NCBI GenBank assembly: GCA_041399065.1
Contig: JAWKTN010000006.1
Coordinates: forward strand, 372,001 to 436,000
Origin: JAGQPD01 sp020426865
Lineage (GTDB): Bacteria > Planctomycetota > Planctomycetia > Pirellulales > Pirellulaceae
Direction: 5' to 3'
Length of the DNA: 64,000 bases
Numbering within the stretch: the first letter of the stretch is position 1; the number at the start of each line of letters is the position of its first letter. The notes beneath the pieces are model-generated. The model was not told the origin of the DNA and did no database searches. It saw only the letters and a program-made list of their open reading frames with translations. This document shows, piece by piece, positions 47,150 through 56,761 of the stretch. The position numbers and the translations under genes are program-made.

Positions 47150-49780
47150 TTACTGCGATTTTTCGCCATCGATCGCCTGATAAAGGCGCTCGCGCAGGTG
47201 TTGGATATGTCCTTCGTCGGTAATCTTCTCGCCGGCAAAATTGGTCACGTAAAAAACGTCGACGACCTGGTCGAGATGCGTGCCGATGCGTGCCGAACTG
47301 ACGGAAGCGCCGCATTCGTAAAGCGTGCGGGCGATGCTGTAGAGCAGCCCGACGCGATCGTGCGTGAAGATGTCGACAATGGAATACTGAGGTGACGATG
47401 TGGTGTCAATGCCGATGCGGGTCGGGAGTCGTTCGAGTTCCGCGACCGCGGCACTCCGTTCGGCCTTCCAGAGTTTGCGAAAGGTGGGAGGCTGGTTGCA
47501 AGTGTTCTGTGCCGCGTTGGCCAATGCCCGACATACGTCTTCAAACCGTTGTGCCGGAGGACAACCTTCGTAGTCGCGATCGGCGACGACGAACCGGTCG
47601 AGCACCAGGTCTTCTTCGAGGGTATGGATTTCCGCCGAGTAGATTTCCAACCCCTGACTGGTGAGCGCCCCTGTCAGCCGGTGGAAGACGCCCGGCGTGG
47701 TCCCCTGCCGCAGGCCAACCGAATACTCGACGACCTTTCCCTGTTCTTGGTATCTTCCCCAGGCGACCGCGTGTTCGGGCTCCAAGTCACGCAGACGCCG
47801 GAGGTCTTTTACGATTTGTGCCGGGGTATTCTCCAGAATGTACGTTGTCGGCAGATAGTTTACCTGCCTGGAGTACCAGTCGCGATCCTCTTTGGGAGCT
47901 GCGGCATGGACCCCGTCGGTGGCCGCCTTCAGTCGCTGGTCGTAGGGGCGTGATGAGGCGCCGCCGGTGAGATGGTAGAGCGTGTGATGGTACAGCTGCG
48001 CCAGCACATCTTCCTTCCAAGGATTGAGCGTGCCGGGACCGACCGCCATCACGTCGGCAGCCGTCAAGACGTACAGCAGCTTCAGGCGTTCGGGCGAGCC
48101 GACTTCGGACGCGAACTTCAAGACCACATCCGGGTCATTAGGATCTCGCCAGAAGGCTAGGTGCGACATGACCAGGTGTTTGTGCACGAGAAACTCCAGC
48201 GTGTCGGCATCTCGCGGACTCAACTGCAAGCGTCTAGCAGTCTCCAGAGCCATCTGCCGACCCACCTCACTGTGGTCCTCCGTGAAGCCTTTTCCCAAAT
48301 CGTGCACCAACAACGCCAGATGCAGAATCGTCCGATCATTGATGCTGCGATAGGCGTCCCCTAGCGGACCGGCTTTGGTGACAAAATGTGTCGCCTCCTC
48401 CACCGCTCGAATCGAATGCTCATCGACGGTGTACTTGTGGTAGCGATTGAACTGCAACAGACAGCGTGCATGTGCCATTCCTTGCAGCAGCTTGTCGAGT
48501 ACCCGCAACTCGTGCAGTTGCCGCAACAAGTCTCCCAGGCGAGGTGTGCGCGCCATCAAGGAAAGGAAACTTCGAGCCGCTTCGGGAGTAACTTCCACTT
48601 CGTTTGCCATCATGTGTTGACGGATTGCCTGCCACGTGGCGTTGGCGATCTTCTTGTCCGCATGATTGGCCAATGTCATCAGTCGAAGTACCTCGCAGAG
48701 GTTCCCTTCCAATCGCGACAGGTGGCGGCGGGGTACCTCGATTTCGGAAGGACCGATGCGAAAATATCCGTCTCGACGTTGGGCGAACAACGAAACCAGG
48801 AAGCTGCTGACATGGGCCGTCAGTTCGGAACTCGCCGCGAAATTGTTTACGACGTTGCGGACCGCGCGGGTATGCTCGAAATATTCCCGCATGAAGTTTT
48901 CGACCGGCAAGACTGCTTCGGTCCCCTCGTATCCCCAGAGCATGGCGATGCGTTGCTGTTCGTCGCGCGTCAAGTTGTCACGAGACTTCCTCGCGTGGAA
49001 GTGCAGTTCGTTGCGCAAACGAAGGAGGTACTCCCAGGCGTTGCGCACCGCACGATAGTCCGCCGTGGGGAGGGCCCCGAGCAGGCTGAGTGTCTTGACG
49101 TCCACCTCACCGTAACGGGTGAATCCGATCCACCGTAGCAAGTGGATATCTCGCAGTCCGCCGCGCGAACGCTTGACGTTGGGCTCGAGCAAGTAGACCG
49201 TCTCGCCGTATTGGCGACGTTCATCGCCGCGCGCTTGCATGATGTCACGCATCAGCTTGCGACAATGGCGTCGGGCACGCAGCCGAAATCTCCGCATGAA
49301 CGTCGAGAAGAACTGCACGCTTCCCGCGAGAAATCTGGCTTCGGTCTGAGCAGAGAAGATCACTGGATCGCGGAGTGCCATGTTCCAGGCATCGTCCTCG
49401 GTACGCGTACTGAATCCGACGTCGAAACCAACGTCATTCAAGTCGGTCAGGATGCGTTGTGCCAGCGGTTTGACATCGGCTTCAAATTGAGGCTTGAAGA
49501 GTAGCATCAGGTCGACGTCGGAAAAGGGTGCCACATCGCGACGGCCATAGCCGCCATGTGGTACAAGCACCAGTTCCTTGGTCAGCTCCTGCAGGCCCAG
49601 GTCGCTAACAATCGACTCGAAGACCTCCAGAATGATCGTGTCGAAGAGATCACTCTGGTGAGCGCACAGTTGGATCCCCGCCGTTCCCTGTTGATGTTGG
49701 CGGCCAAGTTTCTCGCGGCCTTCGGCGAGTCGCTCGCGCGCAGCGACGATATAGGGACGCAGGCGGACGTGACTGGACAT
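47150..49780 (-). CDS. glnD: Bifunctional uridylyltransferase / uridylyl-removing enzyme GlnD
   Basis: GlnD senses glutamine and adds UMP to, or removes it from, the PII protein. The 876-residue protein has an N-terminal nucleotidyltransferase domain (PHGGYGRRDVAPFSDVDLML, with the DxD metal site), a helical linker, an HD domain for removal of UMP (LALLVHDLGKGFTEDHSEVG) and two C-terminal ACT domains (around residues 700-780, with TTPGVFHRLTGALTSQGLEI, and 800-876, with IFTHDRVGLLYSIARTLYEC). All expected parts are present. It lies 24 bases behind glnK, so substrate and modifying enzyme are co-expressed. Confidence 0.96.
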   Translation of the reverse strand: MSSHVRLRPYIVAARERLAEGREKLGRQHQQGTAGIQLCAHQSDLFDTIILEVFESIVSDLGLQELTKELVLVPHGGYGRRDVAPFSDVDLMLLFKPQFEADVKPLAQRILTDLNDVGFDVGFSTRTEDDAWNMALRDPVIFSAQTEARFLAGSVQFFSTFMRRFRLRARRHCRKLMRDIMQARGDERRQYGETVYLLEPNVKRSRGGLRDIHLLRWIGFTRYGEVDVKTLSLLGALPTADYRAVRNAWEYLLRLRNELHFHARKSRDNLTRDEQQRIAMLWGYEGTEAVLPVENFMREYFEHTRAVRNVVNNFAASSELTAHVSSFLVSLFAQRRDGYFRIGPSEIEVPRRHLSRLEGNLCEVLRLMTLANHADKKIANATWQAIRQHMMANEVEVTPEAARSFLSLMARTPRLGDLLRQLHELRVLDKLLQGMAHARCLLQFNRYHKYTVDEHSIRAVEEATHFVTKAGPLGDAYRSINDRTILHLALLVHDLGKGFTEDHSEVGRQMALETARRLQLSPRDADTLEFLVHKHLVMSHLAFWRDPNDPDVVLKFASEVGSPERLKLLYVLTAADVMAVGPGTLNPWKEDVLAQLYHHTLYHLTGGASSRPYDQRLKAATDGVHAAAPKEDRDWYSRQVNYLPTTYILENTPAQIVKDLRRLRDLEPEHAVAWGRYQEQGKVVEYSVGLRQGTTPGVFHRLTGALTSQGLEIYSAEIHTLEEDLVLDRFVVADRDYEGCPPAQRFEDVCRALANAAQNTCNQPPTFRKLWKAERSAAVAELERLPTRIGIDTTSSPQYSIVDIFTHDRVGLLYSIARTLYECGASVSSARIGTHLDQVVDVFYVTNFAGEKITDEGHIQHLRERLYQAIDGEKSQ

Positions 49781-49804
49781 GGGCCGACCGGTGGACGGAA
49801 ATGG

Positions 49805-50143
49805 TTACAATGCATCGCGACCGGTTTCGCCGGTCCGAATGCGGATCGTGTTGGATAGATCCGTTACAAAGATCTTCCCATCGCCAATCTGCCCCGTTTG
49901 CGCATTTCGCAGAATGACGTCGATGACATGTTGTTCTTGGTCGTCGTCACAAACGACTTCAACTTTCACTTTTGGCACGAAATCCACGGCGTATTCGGTG
50001 CCGCGGTACATTTCCGTGTGTCCCTTCTGGCGTCCAAAACCGCGCACTTCGGTGATCGTCATCCCGTGGATGTTGTTTTCGGTCAGTGCGTTTTTCACTT
50101 CCTCCAACTTGAAGTGACGGATGATGGCCTCAATCTTCTTCAT
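49805..50143 (-). CDS. glnK: Nitrogen regulatory protein PII
   Basis: PII proteins integrate glutamine, 2-oxoglutarate and ATP/ADP signals and bind AmtB and other targets. The 112-residue product starts MKKIEAIIRHFKLEEVKNAL. Tyr51 in the T-loop (MYRGTEYAVDFVPK) is the uridylylation site. The ATP-binding B loop is TGQIGDGKIFV. ATG 50143 follows AGGAG by 9 bases; longer in-frame starts are not credible. Adjacent genes amtB and glnD support the GlnK-type assignment, though GlnB and GlnK cannot be separated by sequence alone. Confidence 0.96.
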   Translation of the reverse strand: MKKIEAIIRHFKLEEVKNALTENNIHGMTITEVRGFGRQKGHTEMYRGTEYAVDFVPKVKVEVVCDDDQEQHVIDVILRNAQTGQIGDGKIFVTDLSNTIRIRTGETGRDAL

Positions 50144-50249
50144 CGCCCTCTCCTGATAATCGTTGCGGTGCATCCGTTGTTTTGGCGAACGCACTTGTTT
50201 GGTTAACCTAATATTGTAGCGACTATCCAACCCGGTCGTGGGCCGAGCC

Positions 50250-51608
50250 CTACGTGAAAATGTAGCCTTCTTCGCCGTGCTCACTGATATCCAAGCCGCG
50301 AACTTCACCCTCCTGCGGCACTCGCAAACCAATCGTGAAGTCGATCAACTTCAGCAATACGAACGAGACAACCGTGGCAAAAACCAAGGTGACCACGACC
50401 GCCACGATTTGGGCAATCAGCAGCGACATGCCGCCGGAAGGGTCGTACCACACGCCGTCCGCTCCATTGGGATTGACGACCTTCGTGGCAAAGACCCCCG
50501 TCAAGATCGCTCCCAAGGAGCCTCCGACCCCATGTACGCCGAACGCATCGAGCGAATCGTCGTATCCCAGACGGGATTTCAACACGCCGCACGAGAAATA
50601 ACAGACCACCCCAGCTGCCGCTCCCATGATCAGCGATGGCATCGGCTGTACGAAACCCGACGCTGGCGTGATACACACCAAGCCCGCGACCGCCCCGGAT
50701 GCCGCACCCAAGACGCTTGGTTTCCCTCGCTGTAGCCACTCCATGCCGGCCCATGCGACCGCACCGGCCGCCGCGGAAAAATGAGTCACCACAAACGCGT
50801 TGGCCGCCAACGCGTCGGCCGCAATGGCACTCCCCGCGTTGAACCCGAACCAACCGACCCATAGCATCCCAGCCCCCAACACGGTATAGGTCAAGTTATG
50901 CGGCCGCATGTCCTCGGTGCGGAACCCCAATCGCTTTCCAATCAACAACGCACACACCAATGCGGAAATGCCGGAACTGATGTGAACGACCGTCCCCCCG
51001 GCAAAATCGAGCGCGCCCCCCATGATCGCCCCGTCAGCGCCAAAGAACAGAATCCCCCCATCCCACACCCAATGGCACAGCGGGCAGTAGACGATCGTAC
51101 CCCACAACAGGGTAAACACCACCATGCTGCTGAACTTCATTCGCTCAGCAAATGCACCACAAATCAGCGCCGGCGTGATAATGAAGAACATGCCCTGAAA
51201 GACCATGTGTATCAAACGCGGCACGCCATTGATCTCCATCGGCGTTCCCGCAGCGCTGAGCTCTACGTTGCGCATGAACAGGTATTCGCCGTTGCCGATA
51301 TACGGGCCGTCGCCACCAAAAGCAAGCGAATATCCCCATAGCCCCCAAACCACCGTCATCATGCCCATCAAGAAGATGCATTGCATCATCACGCCGAGCA
51401 CGTTTTTCTTGCGCACCAAACCGCCGTAAAACATGGCCAGGCCCGGAGCGGTCATGAACAATACCAACGCCGAAGATGCCATCATCCACGCGGTGTTTCC
51501 CGTATCCATTTCCGACGCCGTGCTCGCCTCCTGCCCCCAGACGACCCCAGCATGACACAAGAACAACAGCGCAAAGACCACCGTCGCGCCCAAGACTGAC
51601 CGCCTCAT
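50250..51608 (-). CDS. amtB: Ammonium transporter AmtB
   Basis: AmtB is a trimeric channel that passes ammonia/ammonium and is closed by GlnK. The 452-residue protein has a cleavable signal (SVLGATVVFALLFLCHAGVV) and eleven membrane helices. It has the conserved first-helix segment TAWMMASSALVLFMTAPGLA with MFYGGLVRKKN, the central ALDFAGGTVVHISSG containing the twin-His pore His, and FGVHGVGGSLGAILTGVFA with the second pore His. ATG 51608 follows GAGGAG by 6 bases. glnK starts 106 bases downstream, completing an amtB-glnK-glnD unit. A strong hairpin lies in the leader. Confidence 0.96.
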   Translation of the reverse strand: MRRSVLGATVVFALLFLCHAGVVWGQEASTASEMDTGNTAWMMASSALVLFMTAPGLAMFYGGLVRKKNVLGVMMQCIFLMGMMTVVWGLWGYSLAFGGDGPYIGNGEYLFMRNVELSAAGTPMEINGVPRLIHMVFQGMFFIITPALICGAFAERMKFSSMVVFTLLWGTIVYCPLCHWVWDGGILFFGADGAIMGGALDFAGGTVVHISSGISALVCALLIGKRLGFRTEDMRPHNLTYTVLGAGMLWVGWFGFNAGSAIAADALAANAFVVTHFSAAAGAVAWAGMEWLQRGKPSVLGAASGAVAGLVCITPASGFVQPMPSLIMGAAAGVVCYFSCGVLKSRLGYDDSLDAFGVHGVGGSLGAILTGVFATKVVNPNGADGVWYDPSGGMSLLIAQIVAVVVTLVFATVVSFVLLKLIDFTIGLRVPQEGEVRGLDISEHGEEGYIFT

Positions 51609-51707
51609 CGCAGACTCCTCAATAAAACATTTCAAGCCCAGAACGGGGTCAGCACGTCGCCTGGTGGCCGTCTACCACCCGTGCTGTTTGTGCAGGGAAC
51701 CTTTCGC

Positions 51708-51736
51708 TTGGAACCAGCCCAACGGGTAGGTTCCAA
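51708..51736. promoter_or_regulatory. Hairpin upstream of amtB
   Basis: TTGGAACC (51708-51715) pairs perfectly with GGTTCCAA (51729-51736), with CCC/GGG pairing inside around AAC. It is 100 bases before the amtB start. It may be a leader structure, or a terminator for the gene upstream on the minus strand. I found no convincing sigma54 site (GG-N10-GC) nearby. Confidence 0.4.
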
Positions 51737-51897
51737 TTGCCTGTGCAAAAGGACGATTCTTCAGATGCACACAGAATAGTAGCCCGGCCCCGGCATATCA
51801 AGGGGCGGCCCGCTGTACCGCAACGGGCCTCACAACGGGGCCCGCACAAAGGGGCAACCACCACCGCCATCATTCCAGATCGTCGACTCGGCGGCGA

Positions 51898-52479
51898 TCA
51901 GCTGCGAGCCGGTGGGTGCCAAGGGCATTCCGTCTGACCGGCCCGAGCGTTGGCCACCCGCGCCAGGACGAACAGCAAGTCCCCCAAGCGATTGAGGTAC
52001 ACCAACAATTCCTCTCGTACCGACATCGTCGAACACGCCATTAACGTCACCAGGCGACGTTCCGCCCGCCGACAGACCCCTCGTGATACGTGGATCGACG
52101 TTGCCAATGTCGTTCCGGCCGGCAAGATGAAATGCGTCAAAGCCGGCAACTCGGCGTCCAGCGTGTCAATCCACTGCTCCAAACGCTGGATTTCGGCCTC
52201 TCCGATCCACGTCATTCCCCGTTCCGCCGGATCGGGTGTCGCCAGCTCGGCGCCCATCGCGAACAAGTCTCCTTGTGTGGTCTCCAGAATTGCGTCCAGC
52301 TCAGCGACCTTCGCGGCCGTCTCCGGGCAAGTTGTCGCTAGCGCTCGCGCCCATCCCAGTTGCGCGTTCAACTCATCAACCGTTCCGTAGCATTCGATCC
52401 TCGTGTCATCCTTGGCCACTCGTGCGCCTGCGAATAGTCCCGTGGTACCTGAGTCGCCCGTTTTGGTATAGATTTTCAT
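51898..52479 (-). CDS. pduO: Cob(I)alamin adenosyltransferase, PduO type
   Basis: The enzyme transfers the adenosyl group of ATP to cob(I)alamin to make adenosylcobalamin. The 193-residue protein has the N-terminal ATP-binding motif YTKTGDSGTTGLF and the middle segment ECYGTVDELNAQLGWARAL. The C-terminal SIHVSRGVCRRAERRLVTL and LVYLNRLGDLLFVLAR hold the conserved Arg and Asn/Asp residues of the PduO/MMAB family. The start ATG 52479 follows AAGGATA. No B12-dependent enzyme is adjacent. Confidence 0.94.
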   Translation of the reverse strand: MKIYTKTGDSGTTGLFAGARVAKDDTRIECYGTVDELNAQLGWARALATTCPETAAKVAELDAILETTQGDLFAMGAELATPDPAERGMTWIGEAEIQRLEQWIDTLDAELPALTHFILPAGTTLATSIHVSRGVCRRAERRLVTLMACSTMSVREELLVYLNRLGDLLFVLARVANARAGQTECPWHPPARS

Positions 52480-52563
52480 GGCAGTTATCCTTCAAAAAAT
52501 TCTCCGCCGATTGCTCGTTGCATGATCGATCTTTCGGTAGTACCCGCCGTGAGTCAATGCGTT

Positions 52564-53013
52564 ATGTCCGATATCAAATCTTGTGGCGTACTGATTGTAA
52601 AAGGGAGTCCCGTCCAGTCTTTCTTGCTGATGAAACACGCTGATCGCTGGGACTTGCCCAAAGGGCATGTCGATTCGGGCGAGACCGAGTTGCAATGTGC
52701 CTTGCGAGAACTGGAGGAAGAAACGGGGATTCGCCCAGCTGACATTCGGCTTGACGAACATTTTCGTTTCACCACGCAGTACACCGTTCGTTCCAAACGC
52801 CACCAGTATCAGCCACGGCAAAAGACCACTGTCATTTTCCTGGCGGAACTCCTTCGCGACGTCGCGATTCACCTGACCGAGCATCCCGGTTATCAGTGGT
52901 TTGATTGGTCGCCCCCGCACCATATCCAACCGGAAACGATCGACCCGCTGCTGGCCCAACTGGCGGAGTATCTCGATCGCCGTCCGCCACAACAAGTCGA
53001 GTCCGCATCGTGA
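52564..53013 (+). CDS. NUDIX hydrolase, Ap4A-hydrolase-like
   Basis: The NUDIX box is complete: GHVDSGETELQCALRELEEE plus TGI (pattern Gx5Ex7REUxEExGU). The N-terminal CGVLIVKGSPVQSFLLMKHA and WDLPKGHVD, and the C-terminal YQWFDW, resemble asymmetric diadenosine tetraphosphatases. These hydrolyse Ap4A to ATP and AMP; substrate assignment within NUDIX is uncertain. ATG 52564 gives 149 residues (MSDIKSCGVLIV). ATG 52522 would add 14 residues without a better ribosome-binding site. It is divergent from pduO and convergent with the transglutaminase gene. Confidence 0.87.
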   Translation: MSDIKSCGVLIVKGSPVQSFLLMKHADRWDLPKGHVDSGETELQCALRELEEETGIRPADIRLDEHFRFTTQYTVRSKRHQYQPRQKTTVIFLAELLRDVAIHLTEHPGYQWFDWSPPHHIQPETIDPLLAQLAEYLDRRPPQQVESAS

Positions 53014-53037
53014 GAACGGCCGCAATTCGTCCCGTGC

Positions 53038-54579
53038 TCACTCTGAAATCACCTCGATCTCGGTTCCTTTCAACACCGGCAGGATGGAAAGAAAACTGGC
53101 GCCAATGTTGGAGTCATCCAGGTCAGCTGCGGCCAGTTTGAGATGACCGACGCCGATTCCGCCACCGGGACGGCCCAACGTGGCATCCAACGGCAGCCAG
53201 CGGTCGCCGATCCAGACCTCGTTCCACATATGCCCCGCAAATCCATGATAATCCCGCACATAAACCAGTCCCAGCACGACCCGTGCCGGAATCTCCCGCG
53301 CCCGACACAACGCCGCGAGGAACACTGCATGTTCCGTACAATCGCCGCTACGCGATTGAGCCACTTGTTTGGCCGTGGCAAATGCGTCAGCGTAATTCTT
53401 CTGCTCGATCGCCCCATGCACATAGGCCTCCATCGCATAGGCTACCTTCGCGAGGTCCGTTTCGCCCGGCGCCACCCGCTGTGCCTCCGCGACGATTGCT
53501 GCATCGGTGCTTTCGATGAAGCGGTTCGGACGCCGATCGGCTTCCGTCGGCTGCTCCCGGTCCTCGACCGACATCTCTTGCGCCAAGTCCGCTGCCGTGA
53601 CCTCCACAATCGCTTCGTGTTCGGAACGCTCGGTAACCCGCTGCAACGGACCATCGAAAAACACTTCCGCCGGATTGTGATCGGTCATCCTGATGGCATA
53701 GCCAGCGCGATCTTCGCCATGGATATTGTCGTACGGCATGGGGACCGCGATGGTCGTTCGCATGCCCAGATCAAAAGCCTGGCTCGCACTTCGCATCGCT
53801 TCGTTTTCCGTGACTCGATACGATGTCTGGTCCAATGCCGAAATGTCAATCTTCAGCAGTTGGCCGTCACCATCGGTCCACATCCGTTGCTCGATCTGTT
53901 GGGTTGCGTCGCTTGGACCAAATCGCATTACCACGTCGATCGGTGTCAGCTCCTGCTGCCTATCGATCAACTCAGTCAACTCCGTTGTCCCCGCTTCCAT
54001 CCGCACTTCCGCCACGACGACTTGACTGAATAGTGGCAACAGCGCACGAAACTCCCGCTTTTCTCCCGCCACCATCGGATGCTGCTGTAGCGATTGCTCG
54101 ATCGCAAAGAAACCGCGAACCCCTTGCACATTCGTCCTCATCGCCGGCGCATCGGGCGACTGGGCCGATAATACAAGGTGCTCACCCTCGCGATGACCTT
54201 CGCAACGCACTCCCTGCCCGTTGCTGCTTGTCGCCATCGTCACTGCTTGAACGTCGCCTGTCATCGTTTCCCGCGACTCGATGTCCATCGCTTGTTCCGT
54301 CTCGTCGTCGAACCGCTTCAGTCGCAAGACAACCCGCGAATGGATATGGCGAAGTGTTTGGCCGTCATCCGTTTCGACACTCGTACGCGTCCACCCATGC
54401 CCGATCTTCACCCCTTGCATGTACAACGATTCCCACGTCGTCGATGATTCGCCGCGAGCGTCACTCGATTCGCTACTTGAGGGGTTTGGGCCCGGAACGC
54501 TCGGCGCTGGATGGCAGCCGCTCAATTGCAGGAGCGCTGCGCAGAACAGTCGGCCAAGAAGTTGCTTCGGACCACGCAC
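53038..54579 (-). CDS. Transglutaminase-domain lipoprotein
   Basis: From GTG 54579 the product has 513 residues and begins with a short lipoprotein signal (RLFCAALLQLSGC, lipobox LSGC). GAGGG lies 7 bases upstream of this GTG, and the longer frame to 54801 has no comparable start. The C-terminal transglutaminase-like domain has Cys in SRSGDCTEHAVFLAALCRA, His in FAGHMWNEVWIG and Asp in WLPLDATLG, the full triad. The N-terminal 330 residues form a beta-rich domain with many Glu/Gln. It probably acts as an amidase or peptidase in the periplasm, anchored to a membrane; the substrate is unknown. Confidence 0.85.
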   Translation of the reverse strand: MRGPKQLLGRLFCAALLQLSGCHPAPSVPGPNPSSSESSDARGESSTTWESLYMQGVKIGHGWTRTSVETDDGQTLRHIHSRVVLRLKRFDDETEQAMDIESRETMTGDVQAVTMATSSNGQGVRCEGHREGEHLVLSAQSPDAPAMRTNVQGVRGFFAIEQSLQQHPMVAGEKREFRALLPLFSQVVVAEVRMEAGTTELTELIDRQQELTPIDVVMRFGPSDATQQIEQRMWTDGDGQLLKIDISALDQTSYRVTENEAMRSASQAFDLGMRTTIAVPMPYDNIHGEDRAGYAIRMTDHNPAEVFFDGPLQRVTERSEHEAIVEVTAADLAQEMSVEDREQPTEADRRPNRFIESTDAAIVAEAQRVAPGETDLAKVAYAMEAYVHGAIEQKNYADAFATAKQVAQSRSGDCTEHAVFLAALCRAREIPARVVLGLVYVRDYHGFAGHMWNEVWIGDRWLPLDATLGRPGGGIGVGHLKLAAADLDDSNIGASFLSILPVLKGTEIEVISE

Positions 54580-55030
54580 GGAAAAACCCTCATATCGGGT
54601 GGTGTTGCCATTGGTGAACTCGCGGGCCGCTGCCATGTCGCTTGCGTTGCTTGCTGCAAAGATTGGCTGTTCGTCACGATCGTCGCGACAACGCGACGGA
54701 CAATATTCAAAGTAACGATTCCCTGCGCGCCAAAACAGCCCCCGATTGTGAAACAAGTGGTAGACTTGTTGTAGAACGCAGGAAGCGGTCGTGTCGGACA
54801 CCCTGTAACGATTACGCGGGCAACTGAGCCCAGGTCCGTGGATTGTGCCGATTCCTTCGGTATCAAGTTACGGAAACACAGGGGAAGAAACCCCAAAGCG
54901 TACGGGATGGTGTCCCCAGCGTAACCTAGGATTGAGCATGCACGGAGTCGCCAGGGAACAGCGGGAGTCACGCGAGAGCAGATCGACCCCGACGGACGGC
55001 TACCAAGAACATCACAACTAGAGAAGAGCG
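54580..55030. other. Divergent intergenic region, nothing recognised
   Basis: Between the transglutaminase gene and the gene at 55031 I see no gene, repeat or clear promoter. The upstream extension of the transglutaminase frame to 54801 looks non-coding (several Cys and Arg, no signal). Confidence 0.4.
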
Positions 55031-55729
55031 ATGGGTTTCCTGAAGAAGTTTTTTTCCAATGTCCTCAAAGATGGCGGGCCCGCCCGGCGGACCAGCAGCT
55101 TTGACCAGTTGTCGCCCGAAGAACTCGAAACACACCTGCGCGTGGCCCGGTACGGCGATTTTTCGCTAACCGACGCCATTCGCCCGTCGTACGACCTGAA
55201 GGTCATCCCTTGCCAAGGGTTTCGACACGAGTTCTATCGCGATGAGGAATCCAACGCGACGGTTCCCGTATTGATGGCCTCGGCCACCAAGGAACGGGTG
55301 TTCGAGACCTTCATGGATTTGCTCGATCCGCTCGGCAACGTTGTCGATGTCGTGCTTGAAACCAGCCACTCCGATCAATCGTTCCAGAATCAGGACCTCT
55401 ACCGCGAGCATATCGATATCCCCGTGCTCAAGAGCATCCTCTGGGATTTCGAAGATCTCCTGACCAACGATGGCTGCACCGGCATCGCCGTGATGAATCC
55501 GCGGGTCCCCAGCGAAGTGCAGTTTGACGAACACAAATTGTTGATCGTCTACGGCAATCAGCTCGAAGCCTACGAAGAAACGCTCACATACAACGGCATT
55601 CCCTGCGACGAAGAGATGAAGTTCATCACCGAAGCCGAGCACGTCCATTCATCGTGTGAGCGTTATGTGAAGGAATTCGGCGACTTGGTGCGTGAATTGG
55701 GTATCGACGCGTACAACGCGTTTGCCTGA
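55031..55729 (+). CDS. Conserved planctomycete protein of unknown function
   Basis: The 232-residue acidic protein begins MGFLKKFFSNVLKDGG. The body (HLRVARYGDFSLTDAIRPSY, VLMASATKERVFETFMDLLD, VDVVLETSHSDQSFQNQDLY, FEDLLTNDGCTGIAVMNPRV, QFDEHKLLIVYGNQLEAYEE) reads like a well-conserved soluble alpha/beta protein seen in planctomycetes. No catalytic motif is evident. GAGAAGAG precedes the ATG by a few bases. It stands alone and is likely cytoplasmic. Confidence 0.75.
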   Translation: MGFLKKFFSNVLKDGGPARRTSSFDQLSPEELETHLRVARYGDFSLTDAIRPSYDLKVIPCQGFRHEFYRDEESNATVPVLMASATKERVFETFMDLLDPLGNVVDVVLETSHSDQSFQNQDLYREHIDIPVLKSILWDFEDLLTNDGCTGIAVMNPRVPSEVQFDEHKLLIVYGNQLEAYEETLTYNGIPCDEEMKFITEAEHVHSSCERYVKEFGDLVRELGIDAYNAFA

Positions 55730-55870
55730 TTTCTGCCACCTTGCCAAATAGCCACCTTGCCGCCAACGCTGGCATTGCCGTCGCGGCTTGAGCATTGACA
55801 GTTGCCGCTAGCAGCTGTCGTGATTTGCTCTTGCGTCTGACGCTCGTTTTCGAGGACACTTCCGCCGCGC

Positions 55871-56761
55871 ATGTTTGCGCCAGCGGATAAGAGTGATAAG
55901 AGCCTCGACGACAGGATGCAAGTGGTGTTAGCTGTGGGAAAGGAATGCGAACGTTTCTCCCGATCGCCCGCCCTGGTGATCGCGATCGCGGCATGCAGCA
56001 TCCTCGTACTCGGTTGTCATGGTCGATTTGGGCAGCACGCTCCGGGTTCGATGGCGTCTCACCCGATGTCGTTATGGCACGGACTTTCGGAGTTATTCCC
56101 AGGGGCCAACATTCCCGTAGTAGCCGTTCCGGAAGAGGGCGCGACGGGACATGTTTGGGTCGAGCAGCCGGGCTACATGGAGTACGAAGGGGACCAGCAG
56201 TTGATGGGTGGACCCTACGGCATCGAGCCCTTGGCACCGGGAGCAGACGCGACGGCGATCCAGAACCCATTGTTTGTTCCTAACGCCGATTGGGATCTCG
56301 TTTGGCACCAGGTCGTCGATACGGTGGACGACTACTTTGAGATCGAACGCGAGAAACCGGTGCAGATCGTAGGAGGCGTGCCGACCGAAGGACGACTCGA
56401 TACCTATCCGCAGATTGGTGCGACGACCTGGGAGCCTTGGCGTCGCGATTCGACGCGCGGCTTTGAAACGTGGCATGCGACTCTCCAGTCGATACGACGG
56501 CAATGTGTCGTTAGAGTCATCCCGGTTACGGGAGGCAGTCAGATCCACGTGTCGGTCGAAAAGGAACTGGAGGACGTGGATCATCCCGATTTTGCGACGC
56601 CCGGTTCGAGTTTTCCGCGACACGACAGTTCGCTTAATCGCACGGCCAAGCAGCTGGTCGAGCTCCCGCCGCAAACCATCGGCTGGATCCCGCTCGGGCA
56701 TGATTTTGCCTTGGAGCAAGAAATCATCAGCCACCTCCGCGCGCGGCTCTTCGAGCCGTAG
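55871..56761 (+). CDS. Planctomycete lipoprotein of unknown function
   Basis: The 296-residue protein has an internal hydrophobic stretch, ALVIAIAACSILVLGC, ending in a lipobox (LVLGC). ATG 55871 and ATG 55916 are both possible starts; the second shortens the n-region to about 20 residues. The conserved core reads NADWDLVWHQVVDTVDDYFE, IEREKPVQIVGG, EGRLDTYPQIGATTWEPWRR and TLQSIRRQCVVRVIPVTGG, with a KELED segment later. I recall this as a planctomycete-specific envelope protein family with no known function. Confidence 0.75.
   Translation: MFAPADKSDKSLDDRMQVVLAVGKECERFSRSPALVIAIAACSILVLGCHGRFGQHAPGSMASHPMSLWHGLSELFPGANIPVVAVPEEGATGHVWVEQPGYMEYEGDQQLMGGPYGIEPLAPGADATAIQNPLFVPNADWDLVWHQVVDTVDDYFEIEREKPVQIVGGVPTEGRLDTYPQIGATTWEPWRRDSTRGFETWHATLQSIRRQCVVRVIPVTGGSQIHVSVEKELEDVDHPDFATPGSSFPRHDSSLNRTAKQLVELPPQTIGWIPLGHDFALEQEIISHLRARLFEP

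Noticed and set aside
51608..51897. Sigma54 promoter for amtB
   Set aside because: I looked for GG-N10-GC with TGGC and TGC context on the minus strand and found no convincing match.
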